NCBI GenBank assembly: GCA_002723635.1
Contig: PBMM01000007.1
Location: 10,856 to 20,359 of the forward strand
Source of the DNA: Methanobacteriota archaeon
GTDB taxonomy: Archaea > Thermoplasmatota > Poseidoniia > Poseidoniales > Poseidoniaceae
Reading direction: 5' to 3'
Length of the DNA stretch: 9,504 bases
Within the stretch, counting starts at the first letter, position 1. Each line of letters opens with the position of its first letter. Positions 1-7,020 of the stretch are shown here, piece by piece. The notes beneath the pieces were generated by a model that did no database searches, had not been told where the DNA came from, and was given only the letters and a program-made list of their open reading frames with translations. Position numbers and translations under genes: made by a program.

Positions 1-381
1 TACGGACGAATCATCCAGATTATTTCCACTTCGGTGAAGGAACCTATTCCCAACATTGGCGTCTCCAACACGCTCCGTGGCGCGATGGCCTCTTGGGCGA
101 AAACGCTCTCACGAGAGCTTCCTTCGTGCGTGACCATCAACAACGTCCTCCCAGGATTCACCGCTACGGACCGGCTCAGTTCGCTCGCGAACTCCATCCA
201 GGCCAGAACTGGAAAGAGCGCTGATGATGTGCACCGTGGCTGGATGGATCAAGTCCCCATCGACCGACTTATTGACCCGCTTGAAACGGCGTCGGCGTTG
301 ACCTTCTTGGCCCTCCCCGCGGCAGGGGCCATCCGTGGAGTCAGCCTTGCGGTGGACGGCGGTCGACTCAGGTCCATCTGA
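1..381 (+). CDS. SDR-family oxidoreductase, C-terminal part (5' end outside window)
   Basis: The reading frame is open from the first base and gives about 126 residues to the TGA at 379-381, roughly the second half of a typical 250-265 residue short-chain dehydrogenase/reductase. Visible SDR features are the strand ending GRIIQIISTS, where the catalytic Ser usually lies, the segment INNVLPGFTATDRL (the NxVxPG motif after the active site), and the C-terminal AVDGGR. The usual YxxxK pair is absent: at that place the protein reads GVSNTLRGAM, so Ser/Arg occupy the Tyr/Lys positions. From memory, SDRs with this SNTLR signature form a recognised divergent subgroup, some found beside kynurenine/3-hydroxyanthranilate genes in Bacteroidota. 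A role in the aromatic-amine pathway of this window is therefore plausible but inferred. The substrate is unknown. The next gene starts 38 bases downstream on the same strand, so co-transcription is likely. Confidence 0.85.
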   Translation, partial: YGRIIQIISTSVKEPIPNIGVSNTLRGAMASWAKTLSRELPSCVTINNVLPGFTATDRLSSLANSIQARTGKSADDVHRGWMDQVPIDRLIDPLETASALTFLALPAAGAIRGVSLAVDGGRLRSI

Positions 382-419
382 AGCGGTGCGTTCAAACGCC
401 ATCGGTTGGGGGAAGCAGC

Positions 420-1250
420 ATGCAAGGCGAAGTCACCAGCGAACAGGCCCGTGAACTGCTCGATGCCTTGGTGGAAGGCGGTGGCATGAAGCACATCGAC
501 ACACCGCTGGCCCTCCGTTTGATTCCGCTGGCCGATGAAGTCGGACGAACGGATTTGGCAGAGGACCTGATGCTCCGGGCAGAGGCCGCTGCTGCGGACG
601 ACGTCGAGAAAGGGTGGGTCACCCTCGAGCAACTTCGACGCGGTCAGGCCGGCGACGTGGACGCATTGCTCACCCTCGCAACAGACATGGAAGCGCGAAA
701 GGACGGCGCACGCCTTGCTGCTGCATCCCTGCACCATGTGGCGCTGATTCACCATGCAAACCAAGCTTGGGAAGAGGCGCACGCTCTGGTCAACAGGTCG
801 CTGAGGCTCCGTCAAGAAAGCGGGGACGAAGAAGGCCGCTCGTATGGTTTGGCCGTCCGAGCGTCCTGCGAGCGTGCGATGGATCTGATGCCTAATTCCA
901 TCGAGACCCAGATGGAGCGTCTTGGCGTCCTTGAACGCCTTGAGGACCACGAAGGCGTGATGGAAACGTTGGCTGATTTGGCGCACCTTCACGCAACCAT
1001 TGGGGAGGTCGATTTGGCAAGCGACCACCTGATTCGCTCCATGGATATGGCCAAGGACATGGGCGACCTTTCGGGCCAACTTGTCGCCGCTTGGGGCCTC
1101 GCTGACATCGCTGAAATCGCTGAAGATTGGTCCACGGCAATGCTGCACCTTTCCGACGTGGTGCATGCGTTCATGGCCGTCGGACTCCCAGCGCCCGAAC
1201 AAGTGCGGGAGCGCATCAAGGCCCTCACCGACCTTGCCGACCGCGCCTGA
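420..1250 (+). CDS. TPR-like helical-repeat protein, function unknown
   Basis: This encodes a 276-residue soluble, acidic, almost entirely helical protein. Residues about 100-136, 167-217 and 218-255 have the alternating small/hydrophobic pattern of tetratricopeptide repeats (for example AWEEAHALVNRSLRLRQESG and STAMLHLSDVVHAFMAVG), with Ala, Leu and Gly at the usual helix-packing places. No signal peptide, membrane segment or enzymatic motif is visible. The ATG at 420 follows a purine-rich GGGGGAAG at 408-415, which supports this start although the spacing is short. It lies between the SDR and the flavin monooxygenase on the same strand with gaps of 38 and 50 bases, so it is probably in their transcript. 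TPR proteins usually bind other proteins; a scaffold or regulatory role for the neighbouring enzymes is only a guess. I do not recognise a specific family. Confidence 0.7.
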   Translation: MQGEVTSEQARELLDALVEGGGMKHIDTPLALRLIPLADEVGRTDLAEDLMLRAEAAAADDVEKGWVTLEQLRRGQAGDVDALLTLATDMEARKDGARLAAASLHHVALIHHANQAWEEAHALVNRSLRLRQESGDEEGRSYGLAVRASCERAMDLMPNSIETQMERLGVLERLEDHEGVMETLADLAHLHATIGEVDLASDHLIRSMDMAKDMGDLSGQLVAAWGLADIAEIAEDWSTAMLHLSDVVHAFMAVGLPAPEQVRERIKALTDLADRA

Positions 1251-1300
1251 CGTGCGTGCATCTCATAGGTTGCCGACCGCTCCCCGTGGCGGGTGAGGGT

Positions 1301-2563
1301 GTGGACCACGACATCTTCTTCTCAATCTCGCACACTCCGGACCACACCGGAACGATGCCCAGTGAAGCGGTGATGTTCGAGCATTACCTCGACCAACTCC
1401 GTTGGGCGGACGAACTCGGTTTCGGGGTGGCATGGGTGGCCCAAGCCCACCTTTCCACTGAAATTCAGAAGCAAAACAGCCGCCCAGTCGTGCCTCATTG
1501 GCCAGGTGAAGTCGGCCTTTGCACGGACTTCCCCCAGTTGGCGCTGGAATCCTTCCGCGCAACGTCGCGCATTGACATGGGCAGCGCGGTGCTGTCCATC
1601 CTTGCCTCCGGCGGACCCATCGCACAAGCGGAGCGCATTGCAAACACCTTGACGCATCTGGATCGAATCGACGCAGGCGGACAACGCCGCCTGCACGTAG
1701 GATTCGCATCAGGTCGGTTCGAATTCATGGCTCGTCCCTACGGCATCGATGCCCGTGACGAGGTCGAAGCCGCAGCATGGCCAAGCCTTCGTGGCCAAAT
1801 CTTTCTCGAAGCGGCCACGGTCTTTCTCCGCCTGTTGAATGGGGAGGTCGTCAGCAGCGACCAAGCCCGCCCGACGGTGCTCAATCGCGCTCTCTTCAGG
1901 AGCGATGAGGATTGGGAGAAGGTGCAAGCCGCTGCCGTCGAACGTGACGGTCTATCCGATGCTCCTGAATCGATAGAAGTCGCGCCGCGCTACGTGTTCG
2001 AAGACCTCTGCATCGTCCCCCGCAACCCACCGCGCGAGCGTTTGGTCCTCGTTGCTGGAACCCATGACCCGAAGGCGCAGGTGGAACTCAACGCGCTTGC
2101 TCCTGTTCGCGTGTTCAACCTCTCCATCACCTCACCAGAGGTCATCAACGCCACCCACGAACGTATGCAGGCGTGCTTCCACCCCGATGGAGGGCGCTGG
2201 GAACGGAGCCACATGCCACGCACCGTCTTTGTGTTCCTGAACCACGAGGAGGGGTTGGACCCCGAGCAGCGCAAATCTGCCGCTCATGAGGAGGCGGAAG
2301 CCGCCCTAGCCGCTTATTGGACCGCCCTCGAGGGCACCCTTGACCCAAGCAAAGTGAGCAAGGCGGCGAACAACGCCTTGATCGGTAACGTGGACGACGT
2401 GGTTGAGCAATTGCTTGAGCGCTTTCATCCAGAGGACCGTGTCATGGCTTGGTTTGATTTCTTCAACCACGACAATGAGCGGGTCAAGCGCAACATGCAC
2501 GCGTACATGACCGAAGTGGTCCCACGTGTTGAAGCACGATTGCAGGAGGTTGACGCCTCATGA
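1301..2563 (+). CDS. Luciferase-like (LLM class) flavin-dependent monooxygenase
   Basis: With the GTG start at 1301 the protein has 420 residues, within the usual 330-450 for bacterial luciferase-like monooxygenases. These TIM-barrel enzymes use reduced FMN (or F420) and usually O2. Family features in order: an N-terminal strand and first helix ending ADELGFGVAWVAQAH (typical AEELGFD..W..EHH), the segment AQAERIANTLTHLDRIDAGG (typical AE..A.LD.LS.GR), then RLHVGFASGRFEF with a small-residue phosphate-loop-like stretch, and a C-terminal LIGNVDDVVEQL near residue 360 (typical IGTPEEV). The frame stays open upstream to 1127, but that extension lies over the TPR gene and reads as Arg/Pro/Ala-rich noise. 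GGTGAGG at 1292-1298 precedes the GTG and supports 1301; GTG 1286 is an alternative. The stop overlaps the next start as ATGA. The substrate cannot be read from sequence; it may hydroxylate or N-dealkylate a precursor of the aminophenol. Confidence 0.85.
   Translation: MDHDIFFSISHTPDHTGTMPSEAVMFEHYLDQLRWADELGFGVAWVAQAHLSTEIQKQNSRPVVPHWPGEVGLCTDFPQLALESFRATSRIDMGSAVLSILASGGPIAQAERIANTLTHLDRIDAGGQRRLHVGFASGRFEFMARPYGIDARDEVEAAAWPSLRGQIFLEAATVFLRLLNGEVVSSDQARPTVLNRALFRSDEDWEKVQAAAVERDGLSDAPESIEVAPRYVFEDLCIVPRNPPRERLVLVAGTHDPKAQVELNALAPVRVFNLSITSPEVINATHERMQACFHPDGGRWERSHMPRTVFVFLNHEEGLDPEQRKSAAHEEAEAALAAYWTALEGTLDPSKVSKAANNALIGNVDDVVEQLLERFHPEDRVMAWFDFFNHDNERVKRNMHAYMTEVVPRVEARLQEVDAS
2544..2550 (+). 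promoter_or_regulatory. Strong Shine-Dalgarno site (AGGAGGT) inside the 3' end of the monooxygenase gene
   Basis: AGGAGGT lies nine bases before the ATG at 2560. Together with the ATGA overlap at 2560-2563 it fixes the start of the asparaginase-like gene and indicates translational coupling or re-initiation. Confidence 0.8.
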
Positions 2564-3666
2564 GCAACGACGGATCCGCCGTGGCCCCCGGACTTCCAGG
2601 CTCCAGCCTCTATCCCACCTCGCCGCTTGGGGAAACCGTCGAGGGCGTGCCGACCGGAAGGGACGTTGAATGGGAACCGTTGGTCGACTACCGGCGCAAC
2701 GGGGTCTCCGAGACGACGATTCACGGTGCTGTGGCGTGGGCACACGGCGACGAGGTGATCCACTCCTTTGGAGGAAACGTTCTCTGCTACGGCCGTTCGA
2801 TGATGAAGCCCTTCATGATCAAGGCCTTCGTGAAGGAACTCGAACCGTGCAGTTGGGAGCAGAAAGCCATCGCGGTCGCCAGCCACAACGGCGACACAGA
2901 ACACGTCGCAGCAGCCCAGTCCCTGCTCAACCAATCCGAGTGGCCGCTGATGCTGACCCCGCTTGATGTGCCGCTCATCCAATTTGGACGGCAAGTCCGG
3001 CGCCCGCGGCGTTGGTACCACACCTGCTCGGGTGAACATGCTGCGATCTTGCATGGGTGCCGCGCCAAGGGGTGGAACCGTGCGGGATACACGCTCCCAA
3101 CGCACGAGGTGTTCCATGCCTACATGGATCAGATTCGCCGTTTTCTTGGGAACGACTGGGACCCTCTGCGAATCGCCAAAGACGGATGTGGCCTTCCAAC
3201 CGTGTCCAACACCGTGGCCGAATTGGCCATCATTTACGCCGGCTTGGTGGCGGACCGTCACGAAGATTGGATTTGGGAGGCCATGTGCCGACATCCGGAT
3301 CTGGTCGGTGGGTTCAATCGCTTGGATTCGACCATTATCAAGGCCGGAGGCGGCGAAGTCATCGCCAAGGAAGGGGCAGATGGATTGCTCGGATTGGCCA
3401 TCTCGCATCCGGATTACCCGAAGGGCCTTGGCCTCGTGGTGAAGATCGCCCACGGCTGGAACGCTCAAGCCACGTGGTATGTGGCCCGGGCTGTGCTGGG
3501 CGTGCTCGGCATTGAATTGCGCAACCCGTACCCGCTCCATCGTCAGAAGGCCTTCCTCGTGCCGGGCATCGTACCTCCTGATTTGGTGCCTCGGCTTGAC
3601 AACGTCCCCACCTGGGACGAGTGGGACCCTGACACGGACCGCTGGCTCTACGATGTGGAGGCATGA
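2560..3666 (+). CDS. Asparaginase II-family protein (Rhizobium AnsA type), divergent
   Basis: The 368-residue protein matches the L-asparaginase II family (PF06089), distinct from the E. coli AnsA/AnsB fold. Family members hydrolyse Asn to Asp and ammonia. Residues corresponding to those I recall from the Rhizobium etli enzyme are present: the RSxxKP motif (Ser80, Lys83), SHNG (Ser108), the CSG-H motif (Cys156), DGCGLP (Asp208, Cys210) and Lys295 in GLGLVVKI. The spacing Cys156-Asp208-Cys210 matches the family exactly. One change stands out: CSGKH is CSGEH here, so the Lys reported to sit at the zinc site is Glu159. The N-terminal 40 residues are an extra Pro/Gly-rich segment before the conserved core. 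The gene overlaps the flavin monooxygenase upstream and the aldehyde dehydrogenase downstream by ATGA, so it is coupled to the aromatic-amine genes. It may act on an amide intermediate rather than free asparagine (inference). Confidence 0.82.
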   Translation: MSNDGSAVAPGLPGSSLYPTSPLGETVEGVPTGRDVEWEPLVDYRRNGVSETTIHGAVAWAHGDEVIHSFGGNVLCYGRSMMKPFMIKAFVKELEPCSWEQKAIAVASHNGDTEHVAAAQSLLNQSEWPLMLTPLDVPLIQFGRQVRRPRRWYHTCSGEHAAILHGCRAKGWNRAGYTLPTHEVFHAYMDQIRRFLGNDWDPLRIAKDGCGLPTVSNTVAELAIIYAGLVADRHEDWIWEAMCRHPDLVGGFNRLDSTIIKAGGGEVIAKEGADGLLGLAISHPDYPKGLGLVVKIAHGWNAQATWYVARAVLGVLGIELRNPYPLHRQKAFLVPGIVPPDLVPRLDNVPTWDEWDPDTDRWLYDVEA

Positions 3667-5078
3667 GCGTGCCCTCTCCAATCCATGTGCTCAACGCGAT
3701 TGGCGGCACATGGCAGGAAGCGGACAGCGGCCAACGCATGGACAACGTTGGTCCGAAGGACGGAACCGTGGTCGCTACTCTCCCGCGCTCGAACGGCAAG
3801 GACGTCGAAGCCGCTGTGTTGGCGGCAGAATCGGCGCAACCAGCCTGGGGAGCCTTGCCGCTTTCGACTCGTGCGGACATGCTCGACCGCCTTGCCGACG
3901 TGATGGAAGCCAACGCCGACGCGTTGGCCGAACTTGAGGCACTTGACACCGGAAAGCCGTGGGAGGTGGCCCGCAACGTGGACATCGACCGGTGCATTCG
4001 CAACTTTCGCTTCTTCGCCGAACTTGGCCGAACAAGGCCTGAGCAAACCTTTGCGATGGACGACGCGATGAATTACGTCCTCAGGAAACCCGTTGGAGTC
4101 GTGGGGCTGATTTCTCCGTGGAACCTTCCGCTGTACCTCTTGACGTGGAAGGTGGCGCCGGCCTTGCTGATGGGCAACGCCATCGTCGCCAAACCTTCGG
4201 AGATCACACCCCTCACCGCTCATCGTTTCAGTGAATTGGCTCATGAGGCGGGCCTTCCGGCAGGCCTTCTGAACGTCCTGCACGGCTTGGGACCGGAAGT
4301 GGGCCAGCCCATCGTCGAACATCCTCGCATCGCAGCGATTTCGTTCACGGGTGGCACAGCCACAGGTCGCATTGTTGCGGCCACTGCGGCTCCGATGTTC
4401 AAGAAACTCAGCCTTGAATTGGGAGGCAAAAACGCCACGGTCATCCTCGAGGACGCAGATTTGGACACCGTCGTGCCCGGCGTGGTGCGGGCGGGCTTCC
4501 TGAACTCGGGACAAATCTGCCTCTGTGGTTCGCGTGTGCTCGTCCACGCATCGCTGTACGATGCCTTCGTGCCGCGGTTTGTGGAAGCGGTCGAGGCCTT
4601 TGGCATCGGTCCCGTGATCTCCGCCGATCACCGTGAGAAGGTCGAGGGCTACCTTGCTCTGGCTTTGGAAGAAGGCGGCCAGATCCTCACGGGAGGCAAG
4701 CGCGGAGAGGGAACTGGCTTCCACCTGACGCCTGCGGTCATCGCCGGACTTTCACCAGAAAGCCGCTGCGCAACAGAGGAAATCTTCGGGCCGGTCGTGA
4801 CCGTGCATGCGTTCGAAACGGAAGAAGAAGCGCTCGCCATCGCCAACGGTACCGAATACGGATTGGCGGGTTCCGTGTGGACGGGAGACCCCGAGCGAGG
4901 GCGTCGCTTTGCAGCACTGATGGACACCGGGATGGTGTGGGTCAACACTTGGCTGCACCGTGATTTGCGCGTGCCCTTTGGCGGCGTGAAGCATTCTGGC
5001 GTGGGTCGAGAAGGGGGCGAATGGAGCCTCGGTTTCTTCTCAGAAGCGGTGAACATCTGCGTGGCCGACGAGACGTGA
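3663..5078 (+). CDS. Aldehyde dehydrogenase, probable 2-aminomuconate 6-semialdehyde dehydrogenase
   Basis: A 471-residue NAD(P)-dependent aldehyde dehydrogenase. Conserved residues are all present: Asn154 in ISPWNLPLYLL, Lys177 in VAKPSE (cofactor binding), FTGGTATG near 228-235, the general base Glu252 in LELGGK, and the catalytic Cys286 in NSGQICLCGSR. The ICLC form around the catalytic Cys is typical of the 2-hydroxy/2-aminomuconate semialdehyde group (also human ALDH8A1). With the 2-aminophenol-type dioxygenase and RidA deaminase downstream, the likely reaction is 2-aminomuconate 6-semialdehyde to 2-aminomuconate. Oddity: between residues 307 and 317 the protein is about ten residues short compared with ALDH2, lacking the VGDP..D..T stretch before GPVIS. 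ATG 3663 overlaps the previous stop as ATGA; GGAGG at 3657-3661 sits only one base before it but seven before the in-frame GTG at 3669, so 3669 may be the true start. Confidence 0.88.
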   Translation: MSVPSPIHVLNAIGGTWQEADSGQRMDNVGPKDGTVVATLPRSNGKDVEAAVLAAESAQPAWGALPLSTRADMLDRLADVMEANADALAELEALDTGKPWEVARNVDIDRCIRNFRFFAELGRTRPEQTFAMDDAMNYVLRKPVGVVGLISPWNLPLYLLTWKVAPALLMGNAIVAKPSEITPLTAHRFSELAHEAGLPAGLLNVLHGLGPEVGQPIVEHPRIAAISFTGGTATGRIVAATAAPMFKKLSLELGGKNATVILEDADLDTVVPGVVRAGFLNSGQICLCGSRVLVHASLYDAFVPRFVEAVEAFGIGPVISADHREKVEGYLALALEEGGQILTGGKRGEGTGFHLTPAVIAGLSPESRCATEEIFGPVVTVHAFETEEEALAIANGTEYGLAGSVWTGDPERGRRFAALMDTGMVWVNTWLHRDLRVPFGGVKHSGVGREGGEWSLGFFSEAVNICVADET

Positions 5079-5131
5079 ACGCAGGGGTGGCTTGAAGTCC
5101 GAGCCCACACACGACGGTATGGGTTCCCGCC

Positions 5132-5953
5132 ATGTCCGTTCACACAGAGGCCCGCAAGGTCACGACCCACACCCTTCAGGAAATGAAGCGCGCGGGCGAG
5201 CCCATCACCATGCTCACCGCGTACGACTACTCCTTGGCAAAGCTGGTCGATGCGGCCGGCGTGGACGTCATCTTAGTCGGCGATTCTGCATCGAACGTGA
5301 TGGCCGGCCAGGTGACCACAGTTCCCATCACGCTGGAGCACATGATCTACCACGCCCAGTGCGTACAACGTGCCGTTGACCGGGCCCTCATCGTGGTGGA
5401 CCTCCCTTTCGGTTCCTACCAAGGAAATTCGAAGCAAGCGCTTGATTCGTCAATTCGCATCATGAAAGAAGCCGAAGCCCACGCGGTCAAACTCGAAGGC
5501 GGGTCGGAAGTGGTCGAAAGCATCCGCCGCATCCTGACCGCTGGCATCCCCGTCATGGGTCACCTCGGCCTGACGCCTCAGTCCATCTACAAGTTCGGCA
5601 CATACACGGTTCGCGCCAAGGAAGAGGAAGAAGCAGAGAAGCTGCTGACTGACGCGCGCTTGCTGGAAGAAGCAGGATGCTTCGCGTTGGTGCTGGAAAA
5701 AATCCCCCGTGAACTTGCCTCGCGGGTCGCCAAGGAAGTCTCCATTCCCGTGATCGGCATTGGTGCTGGCCCGGACGTGGACGGTCAGGTCCTCGTGCTG
5801 CACGACATGCTCGGCATCACCATGGATTTCTCACCAAGGTTCCTACGGCGCTACCTCAACCTTGCAGAGTCCATCGACGGCGCCGTCAAGGCCTACTGCA
5901 CCGACGTGCGCTCCAAGGATTTCCCCAACGAAGAGGAATCCTACTCTTCCTGA
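5132..5953 (+). CDS. panB: 3-methyl-2-oxobutanoate hydroxymethyltransferase (ketopantoate hydroxymethyltransferase)
   Basis: PanB transfers a hydroxymethyl group from 5,10-methylenetetrahydrofolate to 2-oxoisovalerate, giving ketopantoate for pantothenate and CoA; it is cytosolic. The protein has 273 residues, close to the usual 263-280. Key residues align with the E. coli enzyme: metal-binding Asp51 in VGDSASN and Asp90 in VVDLPFGSY, Lys120 and Glu122 in VKLEGG, and the catalytic Glu189 in LVLEKIP. The wording [10 protein letters not shown] and the ending [10 protein letters not shown] resemble, from memory, Bacteroidota PanB. The start ATG at 5132 is followed directly by the conserved region, but no Shine-Dalgarno is visible and 53 bases separate it from the aldehyde dehydrogenase, so it may be transcribed separately. 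No other pantothenate gene is nearby; this looks like a housekeeping gene embedded in a catabolic region. Its last codons overlap the convergent GtrA-like gene by 13 bases. Confidence 0.97.
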   Translation: MSVHTEARKVTTHTLQEMKRAGEPITMLTAYDYSLAKLVDAAGVDVILVGDSASNVMAGQVTTVPITLEHMIYHAQCVQRAVDRALIVVDLPFGSYQGNSKQALDSSIRIMKEAEAHAVKLEGGSEVVESIRRILTAGIPVMGHLGLTPQSIYKFGTYTVRAKEEEEAEKLLTDARLLEEAGCFALVLEKIPRELASRVAKEVSIPVIGIGAGPDVDGQVLVLHDMLGITMDFSPRFLRRYLNLAESIDGAVKAYCTDVRSKDFPNEEESYSS

Positions 5954-6402
5954 GCCCGCGCCAAGCGCACCGCTCGGTCGTGGCGGAAGATGACGGTCCG
6001 ATTGAGGAGCCATTGCGTGATGCCCCATGCGCCCGTGTTCAACAAGGTGACGAACCAAAGGTACCACGCGGTGAACTCCAAGATCACACCAAAGGTCGCT
6101 GAAGAGCCGATGAATGCCAAGGTGTAGATTGGCAAAGCCGTTGACATCGAATAGGTGAGGTTCGTGGAAGGGGTGAAGCTGAACACCCGGTGCACCCAGT
6201 GCGCCACGCCGCTGGAGCCCATCCACGCGATGCCCCACACCACCGCCCATGCTTCGGATTGATCACGGGTGACGTCGCCCAGCCATCCGAGGGCCACGAG
6301 CAACACCGCAAACACCGCGGTGTTGAACAGCCCGGCCACGCCGTAACGAAGGAGGCTCCCGCGCGGTGCAAGCCGATTGAACCACATTGGGCTCTGCACC
6401 AT
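5941..6402 (-). CDS. GtrA-like four-helix membrane protein
   Basis: A 153-residue membrane protein of the GtrA family (PF04138). Four hydrophobic segments lie at about residues 16-41, 51-75, 88-113 and 114-133. The family signatures are the [10 protein letters not shown] motif at 19-28 in helix one and the NRTVIF motif at 134-139 after helix four, followed by a short basic cytoplasmic tail. GtrA-like proteins are thought to help move lipid-linked sugars across the membrane for surface polysaccharide or O-antigen glucosylation; the glycosyltransferase that usually accompanies them is not in this window. ATG 6402 is used; Met6 (6387) is equally possible because the conserved region begins later. 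It follows the other minus-strand gene after 44 bases, which carry a direct repeat. Its 3' end overlaps panB on the other strand, leaving no space for a terminator between them. Confidence 0.85.
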   Translation of the reverse strand: MVQSPMWFNRLAPRGSLLRYGVAGLFNTAVFAVLLVALGWLGDVTRDQSEAWAVVWGIAWMGSSGVAHWVHRVFSFTPSTNLTYSMSTALPIYTLAFIGSSATFGVILEFTAWYLWFVTLLNTGAWGITQWLLNRTVIFRHDRAVRLARAQEE

Positions 6403-6412
6403 GACTGAACAT

Positions 6413-6444
6413 TGTCAGGCGCCCCTTGAAGATGACAGGCGCCC
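6413..6444. repeat. Two 12-bp direct repeats, 20 bp apart, before the GtrA-like gene
   Basis: TGTCAGGCGCCC at 6413-6424 and TGACAGGCGCCC at 6433-6444 differ at one base and repeat with a 20-bp period, about two helical turns. Each contains the palindrome GGCGCC. They fill most of the 44-base gap between the two minus-strand genes and could be a tandem protein-binding site or simply a small duplication. Confidence 0.6.
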
Positions 6445-6446
6445 AT

Positions 6447-6944
6447 TCAGGACCAGCCGTACGCGAGCAAGCCACCGAGGAAAGCCCCGAAGCCTACGCC
6501 GATCATGTGCCACATCGCAAGCCGGAACGGCGGCTTGGGCCCGATGGACCAAGCCGAGGTGATGCTCATCCACAACACGCCGAAGAGGTACCCTCCGCAC
6601 ATGAAGGCCTGAGGCCCTGGAATGGTCCAGATGAAACTCAACGGCACGGCGATGGCCGCCCACCCGACGCCGTATTCCCACCATTCGTCCATCGGGCGAC
6701 GCGCCAGCACGCGATGGGCAAGAGGAGAACACATGAGGCCAGCGAGCAAGGCGCCATGCACCGGATTGGGAAGTTGGTTCGGACCCAAGCTGGGCGTGAC
6801 GAGGGTCTGCCACATGGCGCCAACCACGGCGCCAAAAAGGAACGGAGACACGCCGTGCTCGAACACGCGGCGGAGGTTTCCTTCACGGTCCGCAGGAGCC
6901 CCCTCCACAGGCACGACCTCGCCGGTCACCTCCTCGTCGTCCAT
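6447..6944 (-). CDS. Unrecognised integral membrane protein, five predicted helices
   Basis: A 165-residue protein that I cannot place in a family. After an acidic, soluble N-terminus of about 30 residues (starting MDDEEVTGEV) it has five hydrophobic stretches at about 33-53, 62-82, 89-110, 113-134 and 139-163, separated by short loops, several with Gly, Pro and Trp (for example GPNQLPNP and WTIPGPQ). There is no signal peptide and no obvious catalytic motif. It is read from ATG 6944, with no clear Shine-Dalgarno upstream. It precedes the GtrA-like gene in the same direction and is probably co-transcribed with it. It runs divergently from the dioxygenase genes, with 76 bases between the two starts. 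The hydrophobic pattern and lack of a competing plus-strand gene support it as real. A structural or small transport role is possible but cannot be argued from the sequence. Confidence 0.72.
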   Translation of the reverse strand: MDDEEVTGEVVPVEGAPADREGNLRRVFEHGVSPFLFGAVVGAMWQTLVTPSLGPNQLPNPVHGALLAGLMCSPLAHRVLARRPMDEWWEYGVGWAAIAVPLSFIWTIPGPQAFMCGGYLFGVLWMSITSAWSIGPKPPFRLAMWHMIGVGFGAFLGGLLAYGWS

Positions 6945-7020
6945 GCCATGCCGTGAGGCCTCCGAGGTTTCAGGATTGAGGCCCGAGCATGGTGAGGCTC
7001 ATAGGGCGGAAGCGTGACCT
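6945..7020. promoter_or_regulatory. Divergent intergenic region, presumed promoter region for both directions
   Basis: This 76-base gap separates the minus-strand membrane-protein pair from the dioxygenase genes, so promoters for both must lie here or inside the flanking genes. I see no convincing -35/-10 pair or archaeal TATA box. A weak purine-rich GGCGGAAG at 7005-7012 precedes the GTG at 7021. Confidence 0.45.

Noticed and set aside
388..399. Small palindrome GCGTT-CA-AACGC between the SDR and TPR-like genes
   Set aside because: Five-base arms in a GC-rich gap are expected by chance, and there is no T-run for a terminator.
249..1202. Long minus-strand open frame (317 codons) opposite the TPR-like gene
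   Set aside because: It lies antisense to the SDR end and the TPR-like gene, its product has no family pattern, and GC-rich genes commonly give such open mirror frames.
1127..1300. Upstream extension of the flavin monooxygenase to ATG 1127
   Set aside because: It overlaps the TPR-like gene by over 120 bases, reads as Arg/Pro/Ala-rich noise, and the family fold starts just after GTG 1301.
2425..3681. Long minus-strand open frame (418 codons) opposite the asparaginase-like gene
   Set aside because: The plus-strand protein has clear family motifs throughout; the antisense product is rich in His, Arg and Val with no recognisable domain.
3648..4724. Minus-strand open frame (358 codons) opposite the aldehyde dehydrogenase
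   Set aside because: Fully covered by a gene with all catalytic residues; the antisense product shows no domain.
6945..7020. Riboswitch or consensus promoter in the divergent gap
   Set aside because: The gap is only 76 bases with no recognisable conserved element, -35/-10 pair or TATA box.
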